DNA of 47,963 nucleotides. Origin: Lentisphaerota bacterium (GTDB lineage Bacteria > Verrucomicrobiota > Lentisphaeria > Oligosphaerales > JABHEG01). Under the pieces are notes generated by a model, which ran no database searches, was not told where the DNA came from, and saw only the letters and a program-made list of their open reading frames with translations. The stretch spans positions 1-47,963 of the forward strand of contig JABHEG010000088.1 in the NCBI GenBank assembly GCA_018676675.1, given 5' to 3'. The translations under genes and the position numbers were made by a program. Position 1 is the first letter of the stretch, and each line of letters opens with the position of its first letter. Shown here one piece after another: positions 16,692 to 24,204 of this stretch.

Positions 16692-18536
16692 ATGGCGAAC
16701 GATCCCATTGACCGCGACGTTTTCCTTGCGCGCAGCGGAAGACCGCACAACCCGGTTATTACTCACCTGACGGAGACACACGCCCTGACGGGTACTGCGA
16801 GCTACCTGTTCAGCGCGATGGTGAAAGGGGAACGGGACCCCGACACGCTGCAGATGCTGAAAGCCACCCGTTCGCACCGTGACGACTCACCCGAGAGCCC
16901 GACGTTCGGATGCTATAAATGGTACGCTGAGGATCCCAACGTCTATGACACCAATGCGTCTTTTTTCATTTGCACCTCGTTGACGGGGCTCTGGCTGGCC
17001 TTCCGTGACGAGTTGACCGCAGAGGAGAGACGTGAGTTGGTCGGCGCGTTCGCTGACGCGCTTCCGTGGTTCCGGCGGATGTCCGAAAACCCGAGTTTCT
17101 ACTACCCGAACAAGTGCATCAGCGATGCCGGTATGTTGCTGGCAGCCGGCCACATTCTGGGAGACGAAGAGGTCACTGAGGCGGGGCGTGAATTCGGACT
17201 CCGGTACTTCGACTATTACCGCCGTCGTGGAACAGGATGGGGCGAGGACCATTCACCTGTGTACATCAGGGTGATTCTCGAGATGACCCTCCTCATGATG
17301 GCATTCGAGAGAGAAGGCGAGCTCTTCAGTGCGGCCAAGCGGCTGACCGATGCCATCGTCGACTGGGCTCTGTTCCACGATGGAACCGATGCTGTGCCGA
17401 GCATCCGGGGATACAATTTCGATTGCCGGATCGAGGTCGATTTCAAGGTCGACGGTCTCGTGGTCGGCCACGATGAGACACCCATGCCGGATCTGCTCCG
17501 AGTCCTCCGAGACAGCAGTGGCTACCGCTATTCCTCAGAGGCGTTCGGCACTCCTCGCCAGCGGCGTTGGCGGACGTTCGATGAGCATTTCAGCACAAGC
17601 TACATCACATCAGCCGCCCGGTTGGGGACGTTGAGCCACTACCCGCTGATGCCTAACACGTACATGCACGACGGCTGGGGCCTGGGCTGGCAGACCAAAC
17701 CGTGTTCTTTCATTCTCGGTAACACGGAATATGGGGTTCTGGAGTGGATGAGTGTAGATGACGAGGGCGTGGTGCGTCAGCACGAAGCCAAGGGCAGCAT
17801 TCACGACTGGCCAAGCCGGCATCTGTTCAAACGGGAGAGTTTTCATCCCGATGTGGTCTTTACAGGCCACCAGGAACGCGGCGCTGCGATTGTCTTCCGT
17901 GAGATTCGTCAGCTGCACTCAGCGACGGGTGCGATCGTCGATCGGTGGCGGCTGGCCCATGAGACCGGCCGGTTGTTGGTTGGCGGAGCAGAATGGGATG
18001 GCCAACCAACCACGGTGCACTGCGGTGAGTGGGTCGTACTCCAATGCGATGGTGCGTGCGTGGCGATCCGGCCTCTCAGTTGTCGTGTCCCTGCGGATGC
18101 TTCCGAGGATGAAAATCCCCAACGGCGGACACCGGGGAGCATCGTCGATACCCCGCTGCAGATCGAGAGCAGTGAGCGCGGCACGCTGCTCTCCCTGTCT
18201 TTGGTAGCAGGTCGCCGCGGCATGCTCACTGAGCACTTGCTGTTCAGCGGCTGGTGTATTGTCCTGCTGGAAGATCCGGAGGACGTGAGCGCGCTCTCGG
18301 TTCGGGAGGAATTCATCGAGGACGGTGAACTGCCCAGAACCTATGGCGAGCTGATCCGGGAAGTGGAACTGCAGACCCCGGATGTAACGCTCACGCTCCG
18401 ACGGGACATGCTGACGGGAGACGTGTCCCGCCTGGTTGATGGGGATGAACTCCTGAGCGTTGCGGCTTGTCCCGATCAGACGTTCCCGGGCGTTGGTTCA
18501 GAGGCGCAGCCTCAGGAAGGAAGCCGATGGCTTTAG
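16692..18536 (+). CDS. Heparinase II/III-like (alpha/alpha-toroid) protein, probable polysaccharide lyase or hydrolase
   Basis: 614 residues. The ATG at 16692 follows GGAG (16677-16680); a GTG at 16647 is a possible earlier start. There is no signal peptide. The first ~370 residues are helical with conserved aromatic/His stretches (GCYKWYAEDPNVYDTNASFF, FYYPNKCISD, GWGEDHSPVYI) typical of an alpha-toroid glycan-active domain. The second half is beta-rich with a surface resembling the heparinase II/III C-terminal sandwich (GYGVLEWMSVDDEG-like, TYMHDGWGLGWQT). I cannot name the family precisely. The nearest functional reading is processing of an oligosaccharide in the cytoplasm. An AAGGAGG at 16622-16628 lies too far upstream to serve this start. 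Confidence 0.6.
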   Translation: MANDPIDRDVFLARSGRPHNPVITHLTETHALTGTASYLFSAMVKGERDPDTLQMLKATRSHRDDSPESPTFGCYKWYAEDPNVYDTNASFFICTSLTGLWLAFRDELTAEERRELVGAFADALPWFRRMSENPSFYYPNKCISDAGMLLAAGHILGDEEVTEAGREFGLRYFDYYRRRGTGWGEDHSPVYIRVILEMTLLMMAFEREGELFSAAKRLTDAIVDWALFHDGTDAVPSIRGYNFDCRIEVDFKVDGLVVGHDETPMPDLLRVLRDSSGYRYSSEAFGTPRQRRWRTFDEHFSTSYITSAARLGTLSHYPLMPNTYMHDGWGLGWQTKPCSFILGNTEYGVLEWMSVDDEGVVRQHEAKGSIHDWPSRHLFKRESFHPDVVFTGHQERGAAIVFREIRQLHSATGAIVDRWRLAHETGRLLVGGAEWDGQPTTVHCGEWVVLQCDGACVAIRPLSCRVPADASEDENPQRRTPGSIVDTPLQIESSERGTLLSLSLVAGRRGMLTEHLLFSGWCIVLLEDPEDVSALSVREEFIEDGELPRTYGELIREVELQTPDVTLTLRRDMLTGDVSRLVDGDELLSVAACPDQTFPGVGSEAQPQEGSRWL

Positions 18537-18594
18537 TGTGCTGATTGGCAAGCCCTTGCGCACAAATGTTGCTGGTCTCTTGGAGGTGGAAGTG

Positions 18595-18645
18595 CTCCGG
18601 CAGCGAAGCGGGCATACCCGTAGGTCTGTCCCTCCGCTGCCGGAG
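18595..18645. repeat. Perfect 11-bp inverted repeat downstream of the heparinase-like gene
   Basis: CTCCGGCAGCG (18595-18605) and CGCTGCCGGAG (18635-18645) are perfect complements around a 29-base loop. It lies about 60 bp after the stop codon at 18536. There is no T-run, so intrinsic termination is uncertain. Confidence 0.6.
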
Positions 18646-18705
18646 TGGTTCCGCGCCTAGAGAGCGCAACCGTTTCACGGCGTGGCTCTTCCGACGCTCA
18701 GCCGG

Positions 18706-18752
18706 GCCGCCGATCAACGACGATACTACGGCATCGTCTCTCGATCGGCGGC
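18706..18752. promoter_or_regulatory. Strong two-step stem-loop just upstream of the MFS gene
   Basis: GCCGCCGATC (18706-18715) pairs perfectly with GATCGGCGGC (18743-18752), and inside it GACGAT (18719-18724) pairs with ATCGTC (18733-18738) around an 8-base loop. The element ends about 33 bases before the likely start of the transporter gene. It could be a terminator for the upstream gene, a leader structure, or another dispersed repeat; no related copy was seen in this window. Confidence 0.6.
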
Positions 18753-18784
18753 ACACCTGAAGCGGCCGGAATAGCCGACGCATT

Positions 18785-20053
18785 TTGCCAAGGGATTTGC
18801 CAATCAGCACACTCAATGAACCACCATCGCATGCGCATGAAGGCGGGCGTCTCTTCGAACCAGCGGTACTGTTCGTGTCCTTGTCGGTCGCGTTCTCGCT
18901 TATCGGGGACCAGGCGCTCTACGCCATCCTTCCTGTGCACTTTGAGACGCTGGGATTGACCAGTTTGCAGGTTGGTGTCTTGCTGTCCATAAACCGGTGG
19001 GTTCGGTTGCTCACCAACCACGCACCGGAACGTATGGTCGCCACGTACGGCGCCAGTGGTTTGCTCGTCGTTGCGTTGGGCGTGGGCGCGATGACGACTG
19101 GGGCCTGTGCTTTGTTTCCCACATTTCTGGCGTTGCTTGTCGCCCGGGCCTTCTGGGGGTGCTGTTGGTCCTTCATACGCCAGATCGGGGTGATGACCTG
19201 CATTGACGTGACCCCCCACGATCGATTGGCAAGGGTAATGGGGGTGTTCAACGGTGTTTTCAGAACTGGCTCCATCCTCGGCTGCCTTGGGGGAGCCTTA
19301 CTTTTCGATGCCGTTGGGTTTCGCATGACCTTGGGGCTTTTCGCGGGAGTTTCACTTCTCGGTATTCCGTGTGCGCTGCTGGGGCGGGGCCACCACGGCC
19401 GTCACATGCGCGCTCGAATGCCGCGAGTCAGTGCCGACGCTACGGGAAGCGTCACGTCTCTGATGGTTCGGGGGTTCGTGGCCGGGTGTGCCGGACCTGG
19501 GCTGGTGGCCTCGACGCTTGGCTACCTGTTGCGGGAACGTCTTGGGGAAGGCGGACAGCTCTTGGGGACGGCCGTCAGCGTGACGGCGTTCAGCGGGTTC
19601 GTGCTGGCGTGTCGACACGTTATCAATACCATCGGGGCAGGTCCTCTCGGCGTTCTCATCGATCGTTTCGGGAGGCTCAGAGGGGAGCGAGTCGCTTGTG
19701 TTTGCGCGGCTGTGAGCCTGGCTTGTGCCGGCGTTCTCCCCGGGGTGTTGTTCCCGGTTCTCGGCGTCTTGGTGTTTTTCACCGCCAGCACGGCAATGCT
19801 GGCCGTGCTTCCAGCCGAAGCCGGGGGGCGGGGCGGGAAGGCCTACGCCCGCTATGCCACAGCTCTGGATCTGGGGGCGGCCACGGGGCCGCTTGTGGGA
19901 TGGACCATGATTCAGACGCTGGACATGCCCTCCGCGTCACTGTTGCTTGCGAGTGTTCTCTACTGTGTGGCGCTCGGCGTCTCTGTGCGACGGACATCGG
20001 GGCCAGGCCAGGGCCGTTCCAGTCTCACGTCTGTGGAGAGCGTGAGAGCGTGA
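18785..20053 (+). CDS. Major facilitator superfamily transporter
   Basis: 422 residues with about twelve hydrophobic segments, the first near residues 27-48 (AVLFVSLSVAFSLIGDQALY), and a charged central loop (GRGHHGRHMRARMP). It resembles the MFS-1 type of drug or sugar-phosphate permease, with FNGVFRTGSILGCLGGALLF in the fifth segment and VLIDRFGR after the eighth as in the family's repeated loop motif. The start is unsettled: the frame opens at a TTG (18785) with no clear ribosome binding sequence and no in-frame ATG before the first membrane helix; another TTG lies at 18797. The substrate is unknown. It is the only transporter in the window. It converges on the lipoprotein gene at 20112. 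Confidence 0.8.
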   Translation: MPRDLPISTLNEPPSHAHEGGRLFEPAVLFVSLSVAFSLIGDQALYAILPVHFETLGLTSLQVGVLLSINRWVRLLTNHAPERMVATYGASGLLVVALGVGAMTTGACALFPTFLALLVARAFWGCCWSFIRQIGVMTCIDVTPHDRLARVMGVFNGVFRTGSILGCLGGALLFDAVGFRMTLGLFAGVSLLGIPCALLGRGHHGRHMRARMPRVSADATGSVTSLMVRGFVAGCAGPGLVASTLGYLLRERLGEGGQLLGTAVSVTAFSGFVLACRHVINTIGAGPLGVLIDRFGRLRGERVACVCAAVSLACAGVLPGVLFPVLGVLVFFTASTAMLAVLPAEAGGRGGKAYARYATALDLGAATGPLVGWTMIQTLDMPSASLLLASVLYCVALGVSVRRTSGPGQGRSSLTSVESVRA

Positions 20054-20111
20054 GCACGGAGATTCGGAGACGCTATCACGCCATCACGAACGGGTCTGAT
20101 GTGCGGTCCGG

Positions 20112-21620
20112 CTACTCCAGCCCGAGTCGGACAATGGTGTTCCCCTGGCCGTTGTCTTCTACGGGGCCATGGGAGCGGATGAGGCAGTTCCGAACGTGCT
20201 TGTCCAGAATGAGGCGGGCGGTTGTGTGATTGGTTACGGTTGAATTGACCAGACCGCGCCTGCCGCCGCAGCGCAGCACGTTGGCTTCTTCCGCGACCGG
20301 CCGGGTCGTGCCGTCGTGAAGCGTGAACATGCAGGTGTCTCCTGCGATGATGCCGAGACTTGCTCGAGGCGTCGGGCGTGCCCCATCCGGCGGATCGAGG
20401 ATGGTCATTTCGTAGGATGCCCCCTTGGGGGCCTTGCCACGGGTGAGATTGAACACGGGGTTGTAGGCGATGTCCGCGCGACAGTTACGCATGGTGACTC
20501 GCCCTTTGTCCCCCGAACTCAGATCAAAACCGAAGTCTCCGGCTTCGCGGACGGTCACATTGTCCAGCATGACGTCTCCGACGCAGAGCAGCTGGAAGCA
20601 CCCCCTCATGCGCTCGACCACGGTGTCGACGACGGTGATGTTTCGGACGTTCTCATAGGAGCGAACGCCGTCTTCGGTCAATGGGATCATCTCGTCGTGT
20701 GGGATGTGACGTTTGCCGCGATACATGACCTGGAAACCATATTCGCTGGCACGTCCGACGGTTTCTCGGAAAATGTCGTTGGTCGGACGCAGCGTCCCGG
20801 TGAAGTGGCAGTCTCTGATGAGTGCTCCGTCTACCGTGTGAAAATGCACACAGTGCCCGAAGGACTGCTGGTACACGCGACAGCCGACGAGGGTGGTGTT
20901 GTTGGCGTTCTGGATGGACATGAACGAGTGCTTGTTGAGGCGCCCGAAGTTGGGGCCACCTTTGCCATAGTAGTCGGTGTAGCCGTAGGGGATCGAACCG
21001 CGGATCACGAACGTGCAGTCGAGGAAGGTGTTGCCGTCGTTGCAGACCTCAAACTCGTTCTCTGTGACTCGGTAGTCCGGGTACGGCTTGTCGATGACGT
21101 TGCGGAAGTACCCACCCTCGAAGGTGTTGCCGGCTCCGTTGATGTGCCACGTGTCGGCGACGTGGGCTCGGCCGGAAAGTGTGCTCTGGACGGAGACCGG
21201 TGTCTCGAAGACCGCTCCACGCAGGTCGAAATGGTTGTTCGAGCCATTGACCGCGAAGATGTGTTCCTGATGGTTGAGAGGCACTGTGCCGTCGGCTTTC
21301 TCGGGGGCATGCAGGAGCGGGACGGCCATGGGGGGATCTGCCTCCTCTGCTCGGTAGATGCCGGGCTTCATGCGAATCTTCTGACCGTCCCGCTTGATGG
21401 CCTCTCGGAAGGTGCCCAACGTACTGACCAGCGTGAAGCCCTCACGGATCTCGAACGTCTCTGCGGGGACCGGTGGTGGCGGCGGCGTGCGCGTGATCAC
21501 CTGCATTGGTGGATTCGCTGCCAACTGCAGCCCGAGGTCCTTATTGGCCACCCGTGGCCCCGAGCACGCGGCCAAACCGCTGAGGGCCAGGGCGGCGGGA
21601 AGAGCGATGGGGGTTCGCAT
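20112..21620 (-). CDS. Right-handed parallel beta-helix lipoprotein
   Basis: 502 residues. The N-terminus MRTPIALPAALALSGLAACS is a lipoprotein signal; lipobox LAAC puts the lipidated Cys at 19. The body has repeated short rungs ending in Asn/Gly turns (NNHFDLRGAVFETP, GNTFEGGYFRNV, GNTFLDCTF, NTTLVGCRVY, ALIRDCHFTG, NVTVREAGDFGFDLSS), the pattern of pectate-lyase-like parallel beta-helices. His-rich loops (FGHCVHFHTVDG, KRHIPHDE) may form the active groove. AGAGG lies 9 bases before the ATG. A cell-surface polysaccharide lyase or carbohydrate-binding role is inferred from the fold; no catalytic triad can be assigned. Confidence 0.8.
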   Translation of the reverse strand: MRTPIALPAALALSGLAACSGPRVANKDLGLQLAANPPMQVITRTPPPPPVPAETFEIREGFTLVSTLGTFREAIKRDGQKIRMKPGIYRAEEADPPMAVPLLHAPEKADGTVPLNHQEHIFAVNGSNNHFDLRGAVFETPVSVQSTLSGRAHVADTWHINGAGNTFEGGYFRNVIDKPYPDYRVTENEFEVCNDGNTFLDCTFVIRGSIPYGYTDYYGKGGPNFGRLNKHSFMSIQNANNTTLVGCRVYQQSFGHCVHFHTVDGALIRDCHFTGTLRPTNDIFRETVGRASEYGFQVMYRGKRHIPHDEMIPLTEDGVRSYENVRNITVVDTVVERMRGCFQLLCVGDVMLDNVTVREAGDFGFDLSSGDKGRVTMRNCRADIAYNPVFNLTRGKAPKGASYEMTILDPPDGARPTPRASLGIIAGDTCMFTLHDGTTRPVAEEANVLRCGGRRGLVNSTVTNHTTARLILDKHVRNCLIRSHGPVEDNGQGNTIVRLGLE

Positions 21621-21780
21621 GGCGTCGTGCCTCTGTGTTGGAGGTGACCTACTGGTCTGGCGCGCTTCCCGGGGGGAACGGCTTGCAGTGAAAGTGTGTC
21701 TGGAGTATCACTCCATGGCTCGCGTCTACATAGAATACTGGGAGCATCAGCGATGAACAACACGTGATTCTGTCATGCGT

Positions 21781-21960
21781 GCGGAATGCCGCCTTTCTGC
21801 TTTGTACGGCGGGCGGCCCCCGATCGCCATTTCCTGAAGGTGGCACCGTGTATCCCTGCGCGGTGATCTGCTCAATTCAGAATCGGAGGCACGGATGCCT
21901 CCGCCCACTCTGGAAGCCAGTACCCCGACAGGCCGCACGGCGTACGGTGAGGCATTGCCG
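21781..21960. repeat. Repeat modules in the gap before the sialidase-like gene
   Basis: The 400-bp gap 21621-22020 has no gene. It holds GGGCGGCCCCCGATCGCC (21811-21828), an inverted near-copy of 13351-13368. It also holds a hairpin GGAGGCA/TGCCTCC (21885-21902, 4-base loop) and GGCCGCACGGCGTAC (about 21930-21944), which is the core of the 38-bp unit of 1-207 with its palindromic centre reversed. The open frame across 21895-22020 is a by-product of these modules. In the remainder (21621-21780) I see nothing beyond the start region of the divergent lipoprotein gene. Confidence 0.7.
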
Positions 21961-22020
21961 ATTCGTGCAGTCGGCGTATCTTCTCGTCGCAGCAATTCAC
22001 CGACTTCGCAGAGGCATTCC

Positions 22021-23295
22021 ATGCAGCGTGTTCCCCTGCTGGCTCAGGATCACACCGTTCTGTTCGAGTCACCGGACTCGGCCCGGGTCTACTGCTACAG
22101 TCCGGGGATCTGTCGGCTTGACTCGGGACGTTTGGTCGCGACGATGGACCTTGGTGGCCCGGGGATGACGGAATGGCCGGATCCGAAAGGCATCCGCTAC
22201 GGGCGGCCTGTCCAAGGCAAGGTATTCACCAGTGACGACGGCGGCGTGACCTGGCAACACCGTGCAGACTACCCGTTCATGCATCAGCGTCCGTTCGTGG
22301 CCGGCAACAGCGTGTATATCCTCGGACAGTGCCATGACCCGATGGTGTTGCGCTCGGATGACGACGGGGATACGTGGTCTGAGCCGAGCGCTTTGACGGA
22401 CGGGGAGAACTGGCACCAGGCTCCCGCAAATGTGTGGCACGACCACGGCTGTGTCTACGCGGTCATGGAAGTACGCGTGGATCGGGGCGTCAAGGGGTGG
22501 GCGGTCGCGAACATCGCACCCGTTCTCATGCGGGGCCGCCTTGACGCTGACCTGACCCAACGGGAGAACTGGACGTTTGCGTCACAGCTTGTCTTTGAGG
22601 ATCTCTTCGAGATGGATGAGATGGACTGTTTCGGCGTTCCGTTCTATCACACGGAGCGGAAGCGCTCTATCAGCCGCGTTCCGGGGCGGGACTGTGCTCC
22701 CATTGGTTGGCTGGAGACGCATGTCGTGCGGATTACCGATTCGGACCACGTTTGGCATGACCCCAGTGGGCGCACATTTCACCTGGTTTCCCGGGCTCAC
22801 ACGGGCGGCACGGGCTACGCGTGCCTGTCCAAGGTTGTGGAGCAGGGGGCCGTGGCAGGCACCGGAGAGATGGTCACCCAACTTGAGACCGTTCCATCCG
22901 GGAAGCGCTGCCTCTACCTGCCCATGCCCGGCGGCCAGATGAAGTTCCACGTCGTCTATGACGCTGAGATGGCGCTCTACTGGCTTCTGAGTACACAGGC
23001 GACGGACTCGATGCGGAAGCTGGAGACGTTGCCGCCTGACCGATTCAACCTGGCCAACAACGAGCGTCGCCGCCTGCAACTGCACTTCTCGCGGAACATG
23101 GTCGACTGGTGCTTCGCGGGGATGGTCGCGATCGGCGAGGTCGAGAAGGCGTCCCGTCACTATGCGTCCCTGTGCATCGATGGCGATGACTTGGTTGTAC
23201 TCAGCCGTTCCGGTGACGGTCGGGCAAAGAGCCCGCACGACGGCAATCTCATCACGTTCCACCGCATCAGCGGCTTCCGCGGGTTGGTCTATTGA
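22021..23295 (+). CDS. Sialidase-like (BNR/Asp-box) propeller protein
   Basis: 424 residues from the ATG at 22021, with AGAGG at 22010-22014; the longer upstream frame is repeat sequence. No signal peptide. Two Asp-box motifs are clear (TSDDGGVTWQ and RSDDDGDTWSEP), together with YSPGICRLDSGRLVATMDLGG near the N-terminus, as in exo-sialidases and related six-bladed glycosidases. The three catalytic Arg and the Tyr/Glu pair of true sialidases cannot be assigned with certainty. It may therefore act on another glycan or only bind. It is divergent from the beta-helix lipoprotein and is followed by a toxin-antitoxin pair on the opposite strand. Confidence 0.75.
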   Translation: MQRVPLLAQDHTVLFESPDSARVYCYSPGICRLDSGRLVATMDLGGPGMTEWPDPKGIRYGRPVQGKVFTSDDGGVTWQHRADYPFMHQRPFVAGNSVYILGQCHDPMVLRSDDDGDTWSEPSALTDGENWHQAPANVWHDHGCVYAVMEVRVDRGVKGWAVANIAPVLMRGRLDADLTQRENWTFASQLVFEDLFEMDEMDCFGVPFYHTERKRSISRVPGRDCAPIGWLETHVVRITDSDHVWHDPSGRTFHLVSRAHTGGTGYACLSKVVEQGAVAGTGEMVTQLETVPSGKRCLYLPMPGGQMKFHVVYDAEMALYWLLSTQATDSMRKLETLPPDRFNLANNERRRLQLHFSRNMVDWCFAGMVAIGEVEKASRHYASLCIDGDDLVVLSRSGDGRAKSPHDGNLITFHRISGFRGLVY

Positions 23296-23356
23296 GGACC
23301 GGGTTCCGGGGACAACGGACCGGGTGAGCAATCCTCCTCCGCAAGTCATCTTGACT

Positions 23357-23749
23357 CTACCAGATCGTCTGCACGTGAGGGTAGTCGAGGATCTTGCGGT
23401 CGGCGGTCAGTAGGGGGCACCGGAGGAGCCGGGCTGTCGCTACCAGGATGCGGTCGGCGGGGTCTCGGTGGAACTCGCCGGGCAGCGAGTACGCCTCCTG
23501 GATTACTGGTAAGTCAATGGTGGCTACTTGCCAGCCATTGGTCTCCATGTTGTCGTTGAACCACGGCTTCCAGTGCCGCGTCAAGGTGAGTCGGCCACGA
23601 TCCACCAGGCAGGCCACCTCGGCACAGGAAATGGGGGACACCATGACGTCGTTCTCCCTGGCGCACAGGGCGTCTGCTGCTGAACTGCTGATCTGCGCAG
23701 GATCAGAGATGGCCCAGATGGCACAGCATGTGTCCAAGAGGATCCGCAT
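23357..23749 (-). CDS. VapC-type PIN-domain toxin
   Basis: 130 residues, the standard VapC length. The PIN-domain acidic residues are in place: Asp6 (MRILLDTC), Glu44 (SCAEVACL), Asp99 (HRDPADRILVATA) and Asp117 (LLTADRKIL). These bind Mg2+/Mn2+ for RNA cleavage, in known members often of tRNA or rRNA. It lies 3 bases downstream of its antitoxin gene on the same strand, the usual antitoxin-first order. The toxin should be active as judged from intact residues. Confidence 0.93.
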   Translation of the reverse strand: MRILLDTCCAIWAISDPAQISSSAADALCARENDVMVSPISCAEVACLVDRGRLTLTRHWKPWFNDNMETNGWQVATIDLPVIQEAYSLPGEFHRDPADRILVATARLLRCPLLTADRKILDYPHVQTIW

Positions 23750-23752
23750 GTC

Positions 23753-23995
23753 TCAGGTCTCCCCCAGCATGTTCCAATCAGAGGCGGGCATGGCCGGCTC
23801 CGTAAGATCTCCCGTGACCGTTGCGCTTCCCGGCTCAGAACCCAGCACGGTCCTGTTCGCCGTTTTCCGCGGCAGGCGAGTGATCTTGGCCACAGGTACG
23901 TTTCGCTTGCACACGGCCACCTCATCGCCTTGCTCGACGCGCAAGAGGAACTGGCTGAGGTGGTTCTTCAGATCACCGATATTCACGTTTGTCAT
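23753..23995 (-). CDS. Phd/YefM-family antitoxin of the VapC-type toxin
   Basis: 80 residues from the ATG at 23993-23995, which opens with MTNVNIGDLKNHLSQFLLRV. The N-terminal half (EQGDEVAVCKRNVPVAKITR) is the Phd/YefM DNA-binding fold that also acts as autorepressor. The C-terminal half is disordered-looking and acidic with a late ASDWNMLG, as expected for the part that wraps the toxin. A GGTGGA weak ribosome binding site lies about 8 bases upstream. The promoter and a half-palindromic operator lie directly upstream. Confidence 0.9.
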   Translation of the reverse strand: MTNVNIGDLKNHLSQFLLRVEQGDEVAVCKRNVPVAKITRLPRKTANRTVLGSEPGSATVTGDLTEPAMPASDWNMLGET

Positions 23996-24013
23996 GGCAG
24001 TTATCCACCAAAT

Positions 24014-24041
24014 TTGACACAAGGCCCTCTTGTATGTCCAA
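24014..24041 (-). promoter_or_regulatory. Imperfect inverted repeat, candidate antitoxin operator
   Basis: On the plus strand TTGACACAAG (24014-24023) and CTTGTATGTCCAA (24029-24041) are imperfectly complementary half-sites. They sit between the promoter -10 element and the antitoxin start, where Phd/YefM antitoxins usually bind to repress their own operon. Confidence 0.45.
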
Positions 24042-24070
24042 AAACTAGGCCAAGAAGATAGCTATGTCAA
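24042..24070 (-). promoter_or_regulatory. Candidate sigma70-type promoter of the toxin-antitoxin operon
   Basis: Reading the minus strand, a perfect -35 TTGACA (plus-strand 24065-24070) is followed after 17 bases by TAGTTT (24042-24047), which matches three of six -10 positions. The spacing is ideal and the promoter points to the antitoxin, 47 bases downstream. Confidence 0.5.
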
Positions 24071-24204
24071 GGTGATTACGAGAGAGGAAGGCTGGCGACT
24101 TTTGCGCTTCGGGGTGTACGTTCTTCTCGGTGCTTGTGGCGCGGCTGTCCGTACTTTTCGTGCGTGCGCCGTGCGTTGTCTGACCTGTGGCCCGGAGGAG
24201 ATAA

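Noticed and set aside
18595..18645. Intrinsic terminator
   Set aside because: The stem is perfect but the loop is 29 bases long and no T-run follows.
20316..21647. 443-residue plus-strand frame antisense to the beta-helix lipoprotein
   Set aside because: The minus-strand product has a signal peptide, lipobox and beta-helix repeats; the antisense frame has no such features.
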